Shown here piece by piece: positions 32,598 through 44,533 of a stretch of DNA of 64,000 nt. The stretch covers positions 332,799,527 through 332,863,526 of the forward strand of contig CM042693.1 in NCBI GenBank assembly GCA_023614405.1. Direction: 5' to 3'. The position numbers and the translations under genes were made by a program. Within the stretch, counting starts at the first letter, position 1. Each line of letters opens with the position of its first letter. This DNA comes from Avena insularis. Taxonomy: Eukaryota > Streptophyta > Magnoliopsida > Poales > Poaceae. The notes below the pieces were generated by a model. It did no database searches. It saw only the letters and a list, made by a program, of their open reading frames with translations, and was not told the origin of the DNA.

Positions 32598-34928
32598 TGA
32601 AAGGATACGGATGTGTCCTAGAGGGGGGTGAATAGGCGATTAAAACTTTTTTTAGAGTGGCTCAACAAAGGCGGAATAAAACTAGCGTTTTACTTTGTCA
32701 AGCACAACCTAGAACAACTAGGGTTCACCTATGTGCACCAACAACTTATGCTAAGCAATACAAGCAACAAAGTGATAGCAAGATATAGATTACTTCAAGC
32801 ACGAAGGCTATCACAATGTAAAGTGCATAAGTAAAAGCTCGGGTATAGAGATAACCGAGGCACGCGGGAACGACGATATTTTACCGAGTTCCTCCCAACA
32901 TGGAGTACGTCTCGTTTGGAGAGGGTGTGGTATCAAACCACCAACGCCATAAAAGGCCTCCCTTATTCTCCGGTGAATCTCACCCCAATGGGATCGATTC
33001 ACGCTTTCACTATCGGTGCACTTGTCGGTGGCAACCGGAACCTCTCACAAGGTTGGGGCACTTCTCCACAACTTAATTGGAGGCTCCCAACAAACGCCAC
33101 AAAAGGCCTCAACAAATGCCACCAAGGCCACAATGCCACTAAGGCCACAAAACCGTCTAGGGTTCCAAGAACCCAAGAGGGACAAGCTCCAATGAGTAAC
33201 TCAAACCAAATCCTCCGAGGAGAACACAAACCGATGCACCAAATGCAAATGGCAAGAACACCACAAAGGTGTTCAAATCATTCTCTCCCAAATTCCACCA
33301 AAGCTACAAAAGCTTATGGGGGAATAAGAGAGGAAGAACAATGGAGGAAATCCACAAAAGACTCCAAGATCTAGATCCCAATATGTTCCCCTCACTTAGA
33401 GGAGAGATTGATTGGTGGGATTGTAGATCTAGATCTTCTCTTTCAAATACCTCAAGAATATGCAAGAATCATCGGAGGGATTGAGAGAAAGCAAGCTCAA
33501 GAAGGTTAACAATTGAGGGGGAAACTTGCAAGAATGGTTGAGGAACCATTGGGGAATAAGGCCCCTTATATAGGTCCCTCCAAAATCCAACCGTTGCAGC
33601 CCAAAAACGTGATTCCCGGTACTACCGGACTTTTTCCCGGTACTACCGGACTTTTCCGGCACTACCGAACATTTCCTGGGGTTCCTGGAGCTCCAAACGC
33701 ATTTTTCTCTGCGCTCCCCGGTACCAAAATGCGGTACTACCGGACCCCGGTACTACCGGATCCTGGTCCGGTACTACCGGTCATCACAGAACGAAAACAG
33801 TCATAACTTTTGCATCCGGACTCCGATTTCGATGATCTTGGGATCGTTTCGAAGAGGACAACAACCTCTACAAGATCATGCAAAGAAACATCATAGTCCA
33901 GCAAGGGAGGATAGATCCAAATGACGAAGTAAAAAACCTTCTTCCGCGCTAGGTACTAAAATGTGGTACTACCGCTTTTTGGTACCTAGCAGCGATAACT
34001 TTTGGAAACTTGTCAAAAACCTTCTGCCGTGCTAGGTACTAAAATGCGGTACTACCACATTTTGGTACCTAGGAGGGCAGTGGCATTTGGCAACTTGCCA
34101 AAACCTACTGCCGCGCTAGGTACTAAAATGCGGTACTACCACATTTTGGTACCTAGGAAAATTCAAACCTCTATAACTTTTGATTGGTAACTCCGATCGA
34201 CCCGATTCCAATTGCGTTGGAAAAAGGACGACATGAGCTACCCTATGAAAGGTGAAAATATTGGTTATCACCAAGTGAGCATGTATCATGTATAATAATG
34301 TGAGATACCTCACTTGGTGAGAAACCGAAAAGCCGCCAAGATCAAAATCGCAACAAGATACAAACGGAAGATCCGATTTTGATGAACAGGAGCTTGTTAT
34401 GGAGATTACCACAAGCTCTATATCGTCACATGGATAAGACCAAATAACAACCAAATATGATGATGCAAATATGCAAAGGTTTGAGCTCTCTCCGAACGAT
34501 GTGACCGAGTTACTCATTCGAGAGCCCCTCTTGATAGTACAGTTATCTATCCTAAACCTGGTCTCCTACTAACAATATGAGACCGGCAAAAGGGAAAACC
34601 TATCAAGATTATACCTTTGCCTTGAGCATTCCACTTGAGCTCGATGTAGACGATCTTGCCCTTCTCAAGATGGAACGCCTTTCTTAATTCCTCATCATCG
34701 ATCCATGATCACTGAGAATGGCAAGCATCAAACATGAGATCTTCTATAGATGGTGCATTTTGAGCTTGCCCAATGCATCTTCTTCTCATTTCATCGACCT
34801 TGAAGCCACCGCATGCTCCAAGTGATGCCAATGGACAAATCCTACAAGTATAAATTAATACACACATTAGTCCATAAAGATTGTCATTAATTACCAAAAC
34901 CACACATGGGGGCCCACATGTTCTTTCA
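32598..34928 (-). repeat. 3' LTR of the Sirevirus-like element (2331 bp)
   Basis: Bounded by TG/CA and matched by the right copy. A TATATAAG promoter (minus) lies at 33565-33572. It contains many GGTACTACCGG words (33610-33785) and the 83-bp hairpin repeats at 33949-34157. Several open frames inside are not coding. Confidence 0.9.
33949..34157. repeat. 83-84-bp repeat, 3 copies, each with an 18-bp hairpin
   Basis: CTAGGTACTAAAATG starts at 33949, 34032 and 34116. Each is followed about 25 bp on by CATTTTGGTACCTAG or a close form (CTTTTTGGTACCTAG in the first copy), so every unit folds into a stem of about 18 bp with two G-T type mismatches. The right LTR has fewer units because of a deletion around 42434-42460. 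Confidence 0.85.
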
Positions 34929-34944
34929 ATCTCCCCCATTTTGG
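34929..34944 (-). promoter_or_regulatory. Polypurine tract of the Sirevirus-like element
   Basis: On minus, CCAAAATGGGGGAGAT directly precedes the 3' LTR. This is the expected plus-strand primer and orients the element. Confidence 0.88.
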
Positions 34945-37900
34945 TAATTGATGACAATTCCTTTAAGAGGGTTTATATAAGGAATATTAATGAGTAAAAT
35001 GGTAACACCAATATCAAGTACTACATAAGTATGTGATATTGGTACCACCACCATATATAGAGCAAACTCCCCCACAATACTATGCATGTGTGATGAACTT
35101 GAATTTCATTGGATATATTGCCAATCATTATCATTGGTGGAGTTTCCTCTATATATACCACATGCTAAGCAACAACAAAGATGCAAGAGCATGAAAGACA
35201 AATACTTAAGAACAAACTCAAAGAATAAACCATTTCCCTTAAACCCTCTAAAATTTCTCCCCCATTGGCATCGATTGCCGAAATGGGTGACAAGTTCTAG
35301 AAGGCCAATATAGTGATAAATCCTCCAAAGGTGTGCATTCGCACATATCCAATGATGAATACTTGGGAGGAAGTAGGACTATATCGAGGAACCAAAGATT
35401 GCCAAAAGAAATAAAAAAAAAGAAGAGGCATCAGCAAATGATGCAAGCAATTACAAGGTCCGACAAACCAATTGAAAACAACAAATGAGTCCAAAAGGAA
35501 ACAACAAGATATTATGATATGAGCAAAAGAATGTTTTAAATAACAAATAGAGAAGCTCCCCAATAATAAATGCATTGGAATACATAATGCACAAATATGG
35601 AATCCTCGCTCCCCCATAAGCATTTAAAACACAACAAATGAAAGATCAAATAAATGCTTAAATAAAATAGAGAAGCTCCCCAAGATTTGTGCACACTTTA
35701 GAATTGGTGTAATTAAATACAAAAATGCACAATAAATGAGAGGGAAGACAAATGAGCATTATTAAATGAATTATATGATCTCCCCAAAGATAATGCACCA
35801 ATTATGATAATTGTATTTGGGAACAAGGTGCATAATCATGGAATCCTCACTCATCCGAGTTCATTTAACAATACAAGGCATGAGAGAACAAATATGAATG
35901 CCCAAAGATGCAAACAAGAGGAACAAGCACTCATTGACAATTAAATTTGGAACCCACGGAAGAATCAAAAGGAATAGAAAGGTGGTCTCCAAGGATTTAA
36001 AAATCAACTAAGATTATCTGCGCTTATGTGTATATGTCTCTAAGTGGAAAACATCACAAGGACATATGCCAACAAAGAAATATGCACACATAAAGAAGAT
36101 ATACAAAAAATCACATAAAAGACTAAAATGAAGTCATAACATATATCAATAAGATTTTTGCTTCAAAGCATGGCAAAGGCTCAAATATATCTTATTGTAC
36201 ATTAATGAACTTCAAACACCAACACACTACATATATTACAACTATCACCAAGGGAAAAAGGAGAAAGTTGGAACATATGGAGAAAGGCAACAAGTATCAC
36301 AAAGAATAAACAACTAGCAAAATCTCACTATTGCACATGAGAGAAGTTGTGCATGTTTTTGTATAGTCCCAATTATATTTACTCATATCAACTTATACAC
36401 ATTTACAATAGAGATTTCTCTTAAAACCATGCCTAGAACTACAACAATTATAAATACATGAATTCATGCTAGAAGGCAACCGACAAACGGTTGGAATCAA
36501 GAGATATGAGCATGAGAAAGAGATACTTGTTACCGAGATATAATTGGTAGGATGTAGAGGACATGAATTCATTGATCATCCTATAGCTTGCCTCAAATTT
36601 TCATGTATGCACCACTTCTTCAAAATTGAGAGACAAGCATCCAATATATCTCCAATGCACCTAAAACACAATTAAGTACAAAATGGTCCCCAAACTTATT
36701 GGGTCCAAATTAGTTAGAGAAACTACAATACATAGGAGAGACTCCACATAACTATGTGCATATTGATATGAAATTGAATTTCATGCACAACTTAGCCGAT
36801 GGGATTTGGTGGAGTTTCCCTTATATATTGGATCAAAGAAATCAAGCATGCCATAATATAGATATGTAGTAAATATGCATGCACAAGGCTTTCAAGAACC
36901 AAAAATGAGATACAATTTGAACAAAAACACCAAGTAAACCGAGATGGCACACACAAGAGTGTGACAATACAAGCGGTGTCCAAATTGTATCAAAGAACCA
37001 ATTCAACACATGAAAGATCATAAGTTCAAAAATGAACTAGGCAAAAGCCAAAGAGCAAAAGATAGATAAAAATATAAATGCTCAAGGATTTATCTCATTC
37101 TAAAATGGTCAAAATGTGAAACAAGGAATGAGACAAATCCAACTCCCAAGAAGAGCAAGGTTCCAACAAGAAACCAAACTCCACAAACTTCTCATGATGG
37201 CACAAAATACCAAAACATAAAGATTAAGGTTCCAAGCACATAAAACCCGATATGGACCAAACAAAGAAGCATAAATATGAGTGTTCTATATAATATAGGA
37301 GAGCTCCCCCATAGATAGTGCATTATGTAGGATTTTCCTTTTAAATGCAAAATGCACACAAATGGGATCATCACTAGTACCTATAATAAGTAAAACACAA
37401 GAGGATATCAATAAAATAAGAAGATCCACAAGAAGCAAGGAAGGCTTGGGAGACAACACACAACATTTTCTTGGCCAAAGATAGGATAAAATTAAACAAA
37501 GGCCAAAGTGAATATGATCAATAAATTCTAACATAAATTGAGTACTCATTGTCCAAGGACAAGAAATATTGGGAATAATTTTACCAAGGTAGCTAGCATG
37601 GATATCCAAGATCATAGTCACAACAATACGCATATAACAAAAGATAAGAATTAAGCATGATATTTCGAACAAGATTCTTGGTAGCTTCCAATAGTCACAC
37701 AATCACTAGTGATTAGAGTAACTTGAAGCAAATGGTTTCAATGAGGATATATATATCTAAATATGAGGAAACCCATACCAAGAAACACTCTCATATACAA
37801 GATCCAAAATAAGATCAATAAATCCATTCAAGCAAATTGGAAATTGTATGAGCAAATGTGTCACATAGGAGCTAGATAATTATCAATATCAATTCTAAGT

Positions 37901-38538
37901 GACACAACCTAGAATATTCACATGTTCTAGGATTGTAATATGCACTAAGAATATGACTCCCCCATAATGTGATACTACCATAAACCAACACGAGGCAAAA
38001 AGATACAAATAGAGATAATTAATGGACATTATAAAACTTAAATTTCTCATGAGAATTATACCACATAGAGACTAGACAATAAACCAATATAAATACTAGG
38101 TAGTATTCCTCATGTACACACAATTTTAGGATTGTGGAATGCCTAAGCATAACACTCCCCCAAAATGGGATAATCCATTAATCTCTCAAAAGAGACAAAT
38201 AAGATACCAAATATAACCAAGTAAGGCTCAAACACAATAAACACACATACATGGTGTGCCACCTAATCATACACAAATATGCTTGATACCTCAAGATAAT
38301 TAAGTGGAAAGCACAACATGTACAAAAGCATGGAATATACAAAACCAACACATGCACAAGGGGGCGAGTAACTTTCAATGAAATGAGTTAAGCATATGTT
38401 ACCGCAAGGAGGAACATTGGAAATATAATAGGAGCAATATAATCCACATGACTTGGCTTGACAAAAATAATAATGAAGATCCCTTAATTCTTCATGATGT
38501 AGCCAAGTCTCCAATGCCCTCCAAAACACACCTATTGA
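34945..38538 (-). other. Non-coding 3' internal region with repeated polypurine-tract-like motifs
   Basis: About 3.6 kb between gag and the 3' LTR, AT-rich, with no pol or env-like frame. CTCCCC(C) runs (GGGGGAG on minus) occur at about 35068, 35257, 35556, 35609, 35676, 35780, 37314, 37958 and 38155. Multiplied tracts upstream of the 3' LTR are a described Sirevirus hallmark. The words AATAGAGAAGCTCCCCAA occur twice (35547, 35667). Short open frames here are not convincing. Confidence 0.72.
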
Positions 38539-40952
38539 TCAAGTTTTGGCTTGTTGGTCCCCAACCAAGTTGGGTCCTAAGAAGTTAGTCACAATAGGCT
38601 TGGCAACCCAAATGGATCTTTTCTTGACACCACATCGGGCACCAACAAATTTGGCAAACACATTGCCAACCTCATCCTTACAAAGAGAATAAGCATCATC
38701 AATAATGATAAGGTTGGATGAGGAGATACCGAGAGTGCATGAGGAAGAAATATGCCCCTTCTCACGGCATATGTAGCAAGTTCTACTATTGCCATCTTTC
38801 TTCTTAGGTGAAGCCACAACTCGAGGAAGAGCTCGAGTAGTCCTCTTAGGAAGAGGCCTATTAATGGCTTGAGGTGGAGCTTGAGGCCGCTTCCCTTGTT
38901 GCTTCACACTAAGAGGCTTTTTCTTCAATGGGCAAGATCTAACATGGTGCCCTTCTTCCTTGCACTTGAAGCAAACAATGTTGGCCGGATTCTTTACTTG
39001 ATCTTGGCCATTCTTCTTGTTGTCCTTGTGATTCAACTTGATAGTGGACTTGTTCTTGACATTGGAGTTGAATCCAAGCCCACTCTTGTCATTGGGGGAT
39101 TTTTGCACACTCAAGATTTTGTTGAGTGTGACCTTCCCTTGATGACCCTTTTTCAAGTCATTCTTCAAAAAAGTGACTTGAGCCTTGAGCTCTTTGATTT
39201 CCTCTACATGGTTAGTTTCAACAAAAGTACTAGAGGAAGTAGGTGCTACATTGTTAGAGCAACAAGGCACGGAATGTAATTCATCACGAGATATAGCATG
39301 GTTGTGAGAGGATGAATTACAAGGACTAGCACATGGCAATATAACATTTGGAGTAAATGTAGTGCTAATGTCCACATGAGGCCCACTAGATGTTACCTTT
39401 GACACGATGGCCTCATGATCTAACTTTAGCCTACCATGGGAGACTAGAAGATCCCCATGCGAGCTTGAGAGCTTAACATGACTTTCTTCTAATTTCCCAT
39501 AGTTGCTAGTTAGCAATGCAAGTTGAGCCTTTAGCTCAACATTCTCCTCCAAAATAGATGCTTCACAAGAAATAGAGTTAGTAGCACAAGCATCATTATT
39601 ATTAGCGAGAGGTGAGGGCAACTTGGCAAGCTCTTTTGAATATGAAGCTTTAAGTTGCTCATGCGACTCGGTGAGTTTGATGAGCTCCCTCTTAACAACC
39701 CGAGAGCCATTATCAAGATGCTTAAAATCCTCAACAAGTTTAGCATAAGCAACTTCAAGTTCATCAATTTTAAACTTGAAGGAGTTTGCCGCCACAAGTT
39801 CTCGATCATGGTATTCTTTTACTCTAGATAATTCTAGAGTGAAAGTCTCCTCAATAGATTCTTTGGTGGTTTGTTTTTCTTCAAGGGGGTCATTTAGTTG
39901 AGCAATTTCATTAGCATAATTACTCTCACGCGCAAATTGTTCATCAAAAGTTTTCTTGCTCCTCAATAAGATCATTGCCTTCTATAGCATAATTCAAGAT
40001 TTCAAGAAAGTTGGAGGAAGCAATTTTATTTTTGAAGAGAGCGCCATAGACAACCTCTCCCATTTTCTTAATAGAGGTAATATCATACTTACCTCTATAA
40101 TCATCATTATCATTTTCAACCTCATCATCATTATCATCATGAGATACAATAGGATCCAAAGAGGTTACCTTTGTTCCCTTAGCCATAAGGCATATGTGAG
40201 AACCAGAGGAAGGTGATGATGAGATTGCACTTGTAGCCCTATTTAAGACCTTGTCTTGGTCCATAGAATCTTCGGTTTCCTCTACATGGTTAGCAACACA
40301 AGCACTAGAGGAAATAGAAGCATTTTTATCATGGCAACAAGACAACATGAGCATATCATCATGAGATTTATTCAAGTCATTTCTACATGATATGCAAGGA
40401 CTATTAACACAAGCATGTAAGGAATTTTGAGTGCTAGAAGTGTTAAGGTCCAAAGATAGATCATTGCAAACTAGATAGACATGAGGGATTACAAATAGTG
40501 AACACACTATCCATATTGCAATTTCTATCACCACTCACCATATCATTACCTTGTGAAAAGTCACATGTTGGTGAAGTGGTAGAGGATGAGAACTCATCTC
40601 GACCGGAAGTGGAAGCAACACAATCATCCTCAATAATGTTGGACACAACATATTTATCTTGAAGTTTTGTCCATAACTCATGAGCGCTCCAAAAAGGAAT
40701 GATTGAAGATGTAACTACATAGCTCAAAGCATTAACAAGCACATTAGAAGCTTGAGCATCGAGATATAAGTTTTTCTCATCCTCACTAGATAGATTTTTG
40801 AAATCCATTGGAGGAGAAAAACCTATATCTACAATACGCTCCAAATTTGGGTCCATGTCCCGAAAATGAATGAGCATGCGATTTTTCCATATATCATAAT
40901 TTGTGCCATCGAATGTGAATATGTCATTGTGCACTAATACTCTAGCCGACAT
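38539..40952 (-). pseudogene. Sirevirus-type gag (broken)
   Basis: Capsid and nucleocapsid precursor. ATG at 40950-40952 (MSARVLVHND); the first segment to about 40490 is a UBN2/DUF4219-like capsid domain with FDGTNYDIWKNRM and LWTKLQDKY. The middle (40534-39944) is in another frame, acidic, with GKYDITSIKKMGEVVYGALF. The last segment (39975-38539) is a long coiled coil followed by two CCHC knuckles, CFKCKEEGHHVRSC near 38945 and CYICREKGHISSSC near 38770, then a tail to the stop at 38539-38541. Two frame changes (near 40490-40500 and 39950-39965) separate the three parts. The protein would be about 800 residues, typical for Sirevirus gag. Confidence 0.85.
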
Positions 40953-40991
40953 CTTTACTCTCAAGGCGGTGAAGCCTAAAATGAGAGACCA

Positions 40992-41005
40992 GGCTCTGAT
41001 ACCAA
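40992..41005 (-). promoter_or_regulatory. Primer binding site, Sirevirus-like element
   Basis: TTGGTATCAGAGCC on minus, complementary to the initiator methionine tRNA 3' end, one base from the 5' LTR at 41007. Confidence 0.93.
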
Positions 41006-41006
41006 T

Positions 41007-42845
41007 TGAAAGGATACGGATGTGGCCTAGAGGGGGGGTGAATAGGCGATTAAAACTTTTCCTAGAGTGGCTCAACAAAGGCGGAATAAAACTAGCGTTT
41101 TACTTTGTCAAGCACAACCTAGAACAACTAGGGTTCACCTATGTGCACCAACAACTTATGCTAAGAAATAAAAGCAAAAAAGTGATAGCAAGATATAGAT
41201 TACTTCAAGCACGAAGGCTATCACAATGTAAAGTACATAAGTAAAAGCTCGGGCATAGAGATAACCGAGGCACGCGGGGACGACGATATTTTACCGAGTT
41301 CCTCCCAACATGGAGTACGTCTCGTTTGGAGAGGGGGTGGTATCAAACCACCAACACCACAAAAGGCCTCCCTTATTCTCCGGTGAATCTCACCCCAATG
41401 GGATCGATTCACGCTTCCACTATCGGTGCACTTGTCGGTGGCAACCGGAACCTCTCACAAGGTTGGGGCACTTCTCCACAACTCAATTGGAGGTCCCAAC
41501 AAACGCCACAAAAGGCCTCAACAAATGCCACCAAGGCCACAATGCCACCAAGGCCACAAAACCGTCTAGGGTTCCAAGAACCCAAGAGGGACAAGCTCCA
41601 ATGAGTAACTCAAACCAAATCCTCCGAGGAGAACACAAACCGATGCACCAAATGCAAATGGCAAGAACACCACAAAGGTGTTCAAATCCTTCTCTCCCAA
41701 ATTCCACCAAAGCTACAAAAGCTTATGGGGGAATAAGAGAGGAAGAACAATGGAGGAAATCCACAAAAGACTCCAAGATCTAGATCCCAATATGTGCCCC
41801 TCACTTAGAGGAGAGATTGATTGGTGGGATTGTAGATCTAGATCTCCTCTTTCAAATCCCTCAAGAATATGCAAGAATCATCGGAGGGATTGAGAGAAAG
41901 CAAGCTCAAGAAGGTCAACAATGGAGGGGGAAACTTGCAAGAATGGTTGAGGAACCATTGGGGAAGAAGGCCCCTTATATAGGTCCCTCCAAAATCCAAC
42001 CGTTACAGCCCAAAAACGCGATTCCAGGTACTACCGGACTTTTTCCCGGTACTACCGGACTTTTCCGGCACTACCGGACATTTCCTGAGGTTCCTGGAGC
42101 TCCAAACGCATTTTTCTCTATGCTCCCCGGTACCAAAATGCGGTACTACCGGACCCCGGTACTACCGGATCCTGGTCCGGCACTACCGGTTAAACAGCCA
42201 TAACTTTTGCATCCGGACTCCGATTTCGATGATCTTGGGCTCGTTTCGAAGAGGACAACAACCTCTACAAGATCATGCAAAGAAACATCATAGTCCAGCA
42301 AGGGAGGATAGATCCAAATTACGAAGTAAAAAACCTTCTGCCGCGCTAGGTACTAAAATGCGGTACTACCGCTTTTTGGTACCTAGCCCGGCAGTGGCTT
42401 TTGGAAACTTGTCAAAAACCTTCTGCCGTGCTAGATACTAAAATGCGGTACACCTAGGAAAATTCAAATCTCTATAACTTTTGATTGGTAACTCCGATCT
42501 ACCCGATTCCAATTGCGTTGAAAAAAGGACGACATGAGCTACCCTATGAAAGGTGAAAATATTGGTTATCACCAAGTGAGCATGTATCATGTATAATAAT
42601 GTGAGATACCTCACTTGGTGAGAAACCGAAAAGCCGCCAAGATCAAAATCACAACAAGATACAAACGGAAGATCCGATTTTGATGAACAAGAGTTTGTAA
42701 TGGAGATTACCACAAGCTCTATATCCTCACATGGATAAGACCAAATAACAACCAAATATGATGATGCAAGTATGCAAAGGTCTGAGCTCTCTCTGAACAA
42801 TGTGACAGAGTTACTCTTTCGAGAGCCCCTCTTGATAGTACGGTT
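41007..42845 (-). repeat. 5' LTR of the Sirevirus-like element, first part
   Basis: Closely matches 32598-34560 by eye, with a TATATAAG promoter (minus) at 41974-41981 and a deletion of about one hairpin unit near 42440. Interrupted at 42841-42845 (CGGTT) by the next element. Confidence 0.9.
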
Positions 42846-44533
42846 TGTAGGGTTCGCAGCGTAGAAAACAAAAAAATTCCTACGATGGGAACATCTATGT
42901 ACCAAGATCTATCTACTAGATACAAGCAACGGGTGAATATACATCCATAGAATACATACCCTCGAAGACCGAATAGCGTTAACGAGGTTGTACTCGTGGA
43001 TGATGTGAAACGACGCTTAGATCTCAAGATCGTAATGAAGTCCATTGGTCCAGCCGGTCCAGACGATCAAGTCCGGCACCTCAAAGCGGTGGTGCATCCG
43101 TGATCACACACACGCACGGGTACCCGACAACCTCCGCGCCTCGCTCCAGCGAGCGAAGCAACAAATCCTTCCAGAAAAAGCCACCGGGAACATGTATCTC
43201 GCTGATCCGAGACCATGGGAAAATTTTAAAGGGGGGGAGAGAGATCCTTTGCGGGGAGGTGTGCTTTGAGAGGAGGAGAGGGGGGCCTTTTATAGGGGAG
43301 AGGGGGGCACCCAAGGGGCATGGCGCCCAGCCATGGAGGCTGCCCCCACCTCTTCCACATTCATGTGGGTGGAGCTCCCACTTAAAATGAAAAGCCTCCA
43401 CTCCAATTAAAAAGCCTCCACTCAAAAATCCACTCACATGCATTAAATTTCCACCAAATTTAATGCAAGCTCTCATTTAAATAAAACTCTTTTATTTATT
43501 TATTCAGAATTTTGTTAATTACTTTAATTAACAAACATTCACATAAAACCCCTTACAACATTTCAATTTCACATGCAGAACCAGTTTCAGCAATTTCAAC
43601 CGAAGCAGTTTCGGTGTCTAGTGAAATAAATTCCTGCGCTTTCCTTTTTCTCTCTCTGGCATATCATTTGCTCCGAATGGTGTCGGTATCCCTTAAGTGT
43701 GTCACCCTACGGTTTGCGAATAATGCAGACATGATCGAGACCCCTCTTCGATCAATAATCAGCAGCGGGGCCTGGAGATCCGTACTGACTCCCACACATT
43801 CAACGATGACTTCTGTGATCGTGTGAACCTTTTACGCTAGTATCTTAATCCTTTTGTTTCACGATATAATACATGTCCGAGATTCGATCATCGGTATCTC
43901 CATACCTAGTTTGATCTCGTTATCGACATGTACTCTTTTCTCGTTCCCGTGATATAACATTCTAGTGATCAAATCACTTGCTTGCAAGCTAATCAATGTG
44001 ATATCACCGAGAGGGCCCAGAGCATATCTATCCGTCATCGGGATGAACAAATTCCACTCTCGATCCATGGGTCTCAACATAACACTTTAGTAGTTATGAA
44101 ACCATCTTTATAATCACCCAGTTACAGTGTGACGTTTGATGTCATCGAGAAACTCTTCCAGTGTTAGTGATTGACATGATCTCATGGTCTAAGGATTAGG
44201 ATCACTTCGTAAGTTGTTATAGCAATATAAACTCAATGACTTTGATCGTAATGCTATACTTTGGATGAATGTTCATCACATCATTACACTAATGTTGTGA
44301 CCTCGTTATTAACAACATCCAATGTCCATGATCAGGAAACTTTGATCATCATGTTAATCAATGAGCTAGTTTATAAGAGAGGCATAACTAGGAACTTCCT
44401 TTTTGTTTATTAAACACACATGTATTAACGTTTCCGTATTAATACAATTATAGCATGTAAAATAAACATTTATCATAAATAAGGAATACGATAATAACCA
44501 CTTTATTATTGCCTCTCGAGCATATTCCCTTCA
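42846..44533 (-). repeat. 3' LTR, middle element
   Basis: Ends TGTAGGG (left) and CCCTTCA (right). TATAAAAGG promoter (minus) near 43288-43296. Differs from its partner mainly in the 42990-43160 segment by small indels. Confidence 0.92.

Noticed and set aside
41310..41783. Plus-strand 157-residue frame and its twin at 32916-33374
   Set aside because: Both lie in the two Sirevirus-like LTR copies, antisense to the element; non-coding LTR sequence.
43081..43476. Minus-strand frame and its twin at 58443-58859
   Set aside because: They are the promoter/leader segment of the two middle-element LTRs with no protein signature.
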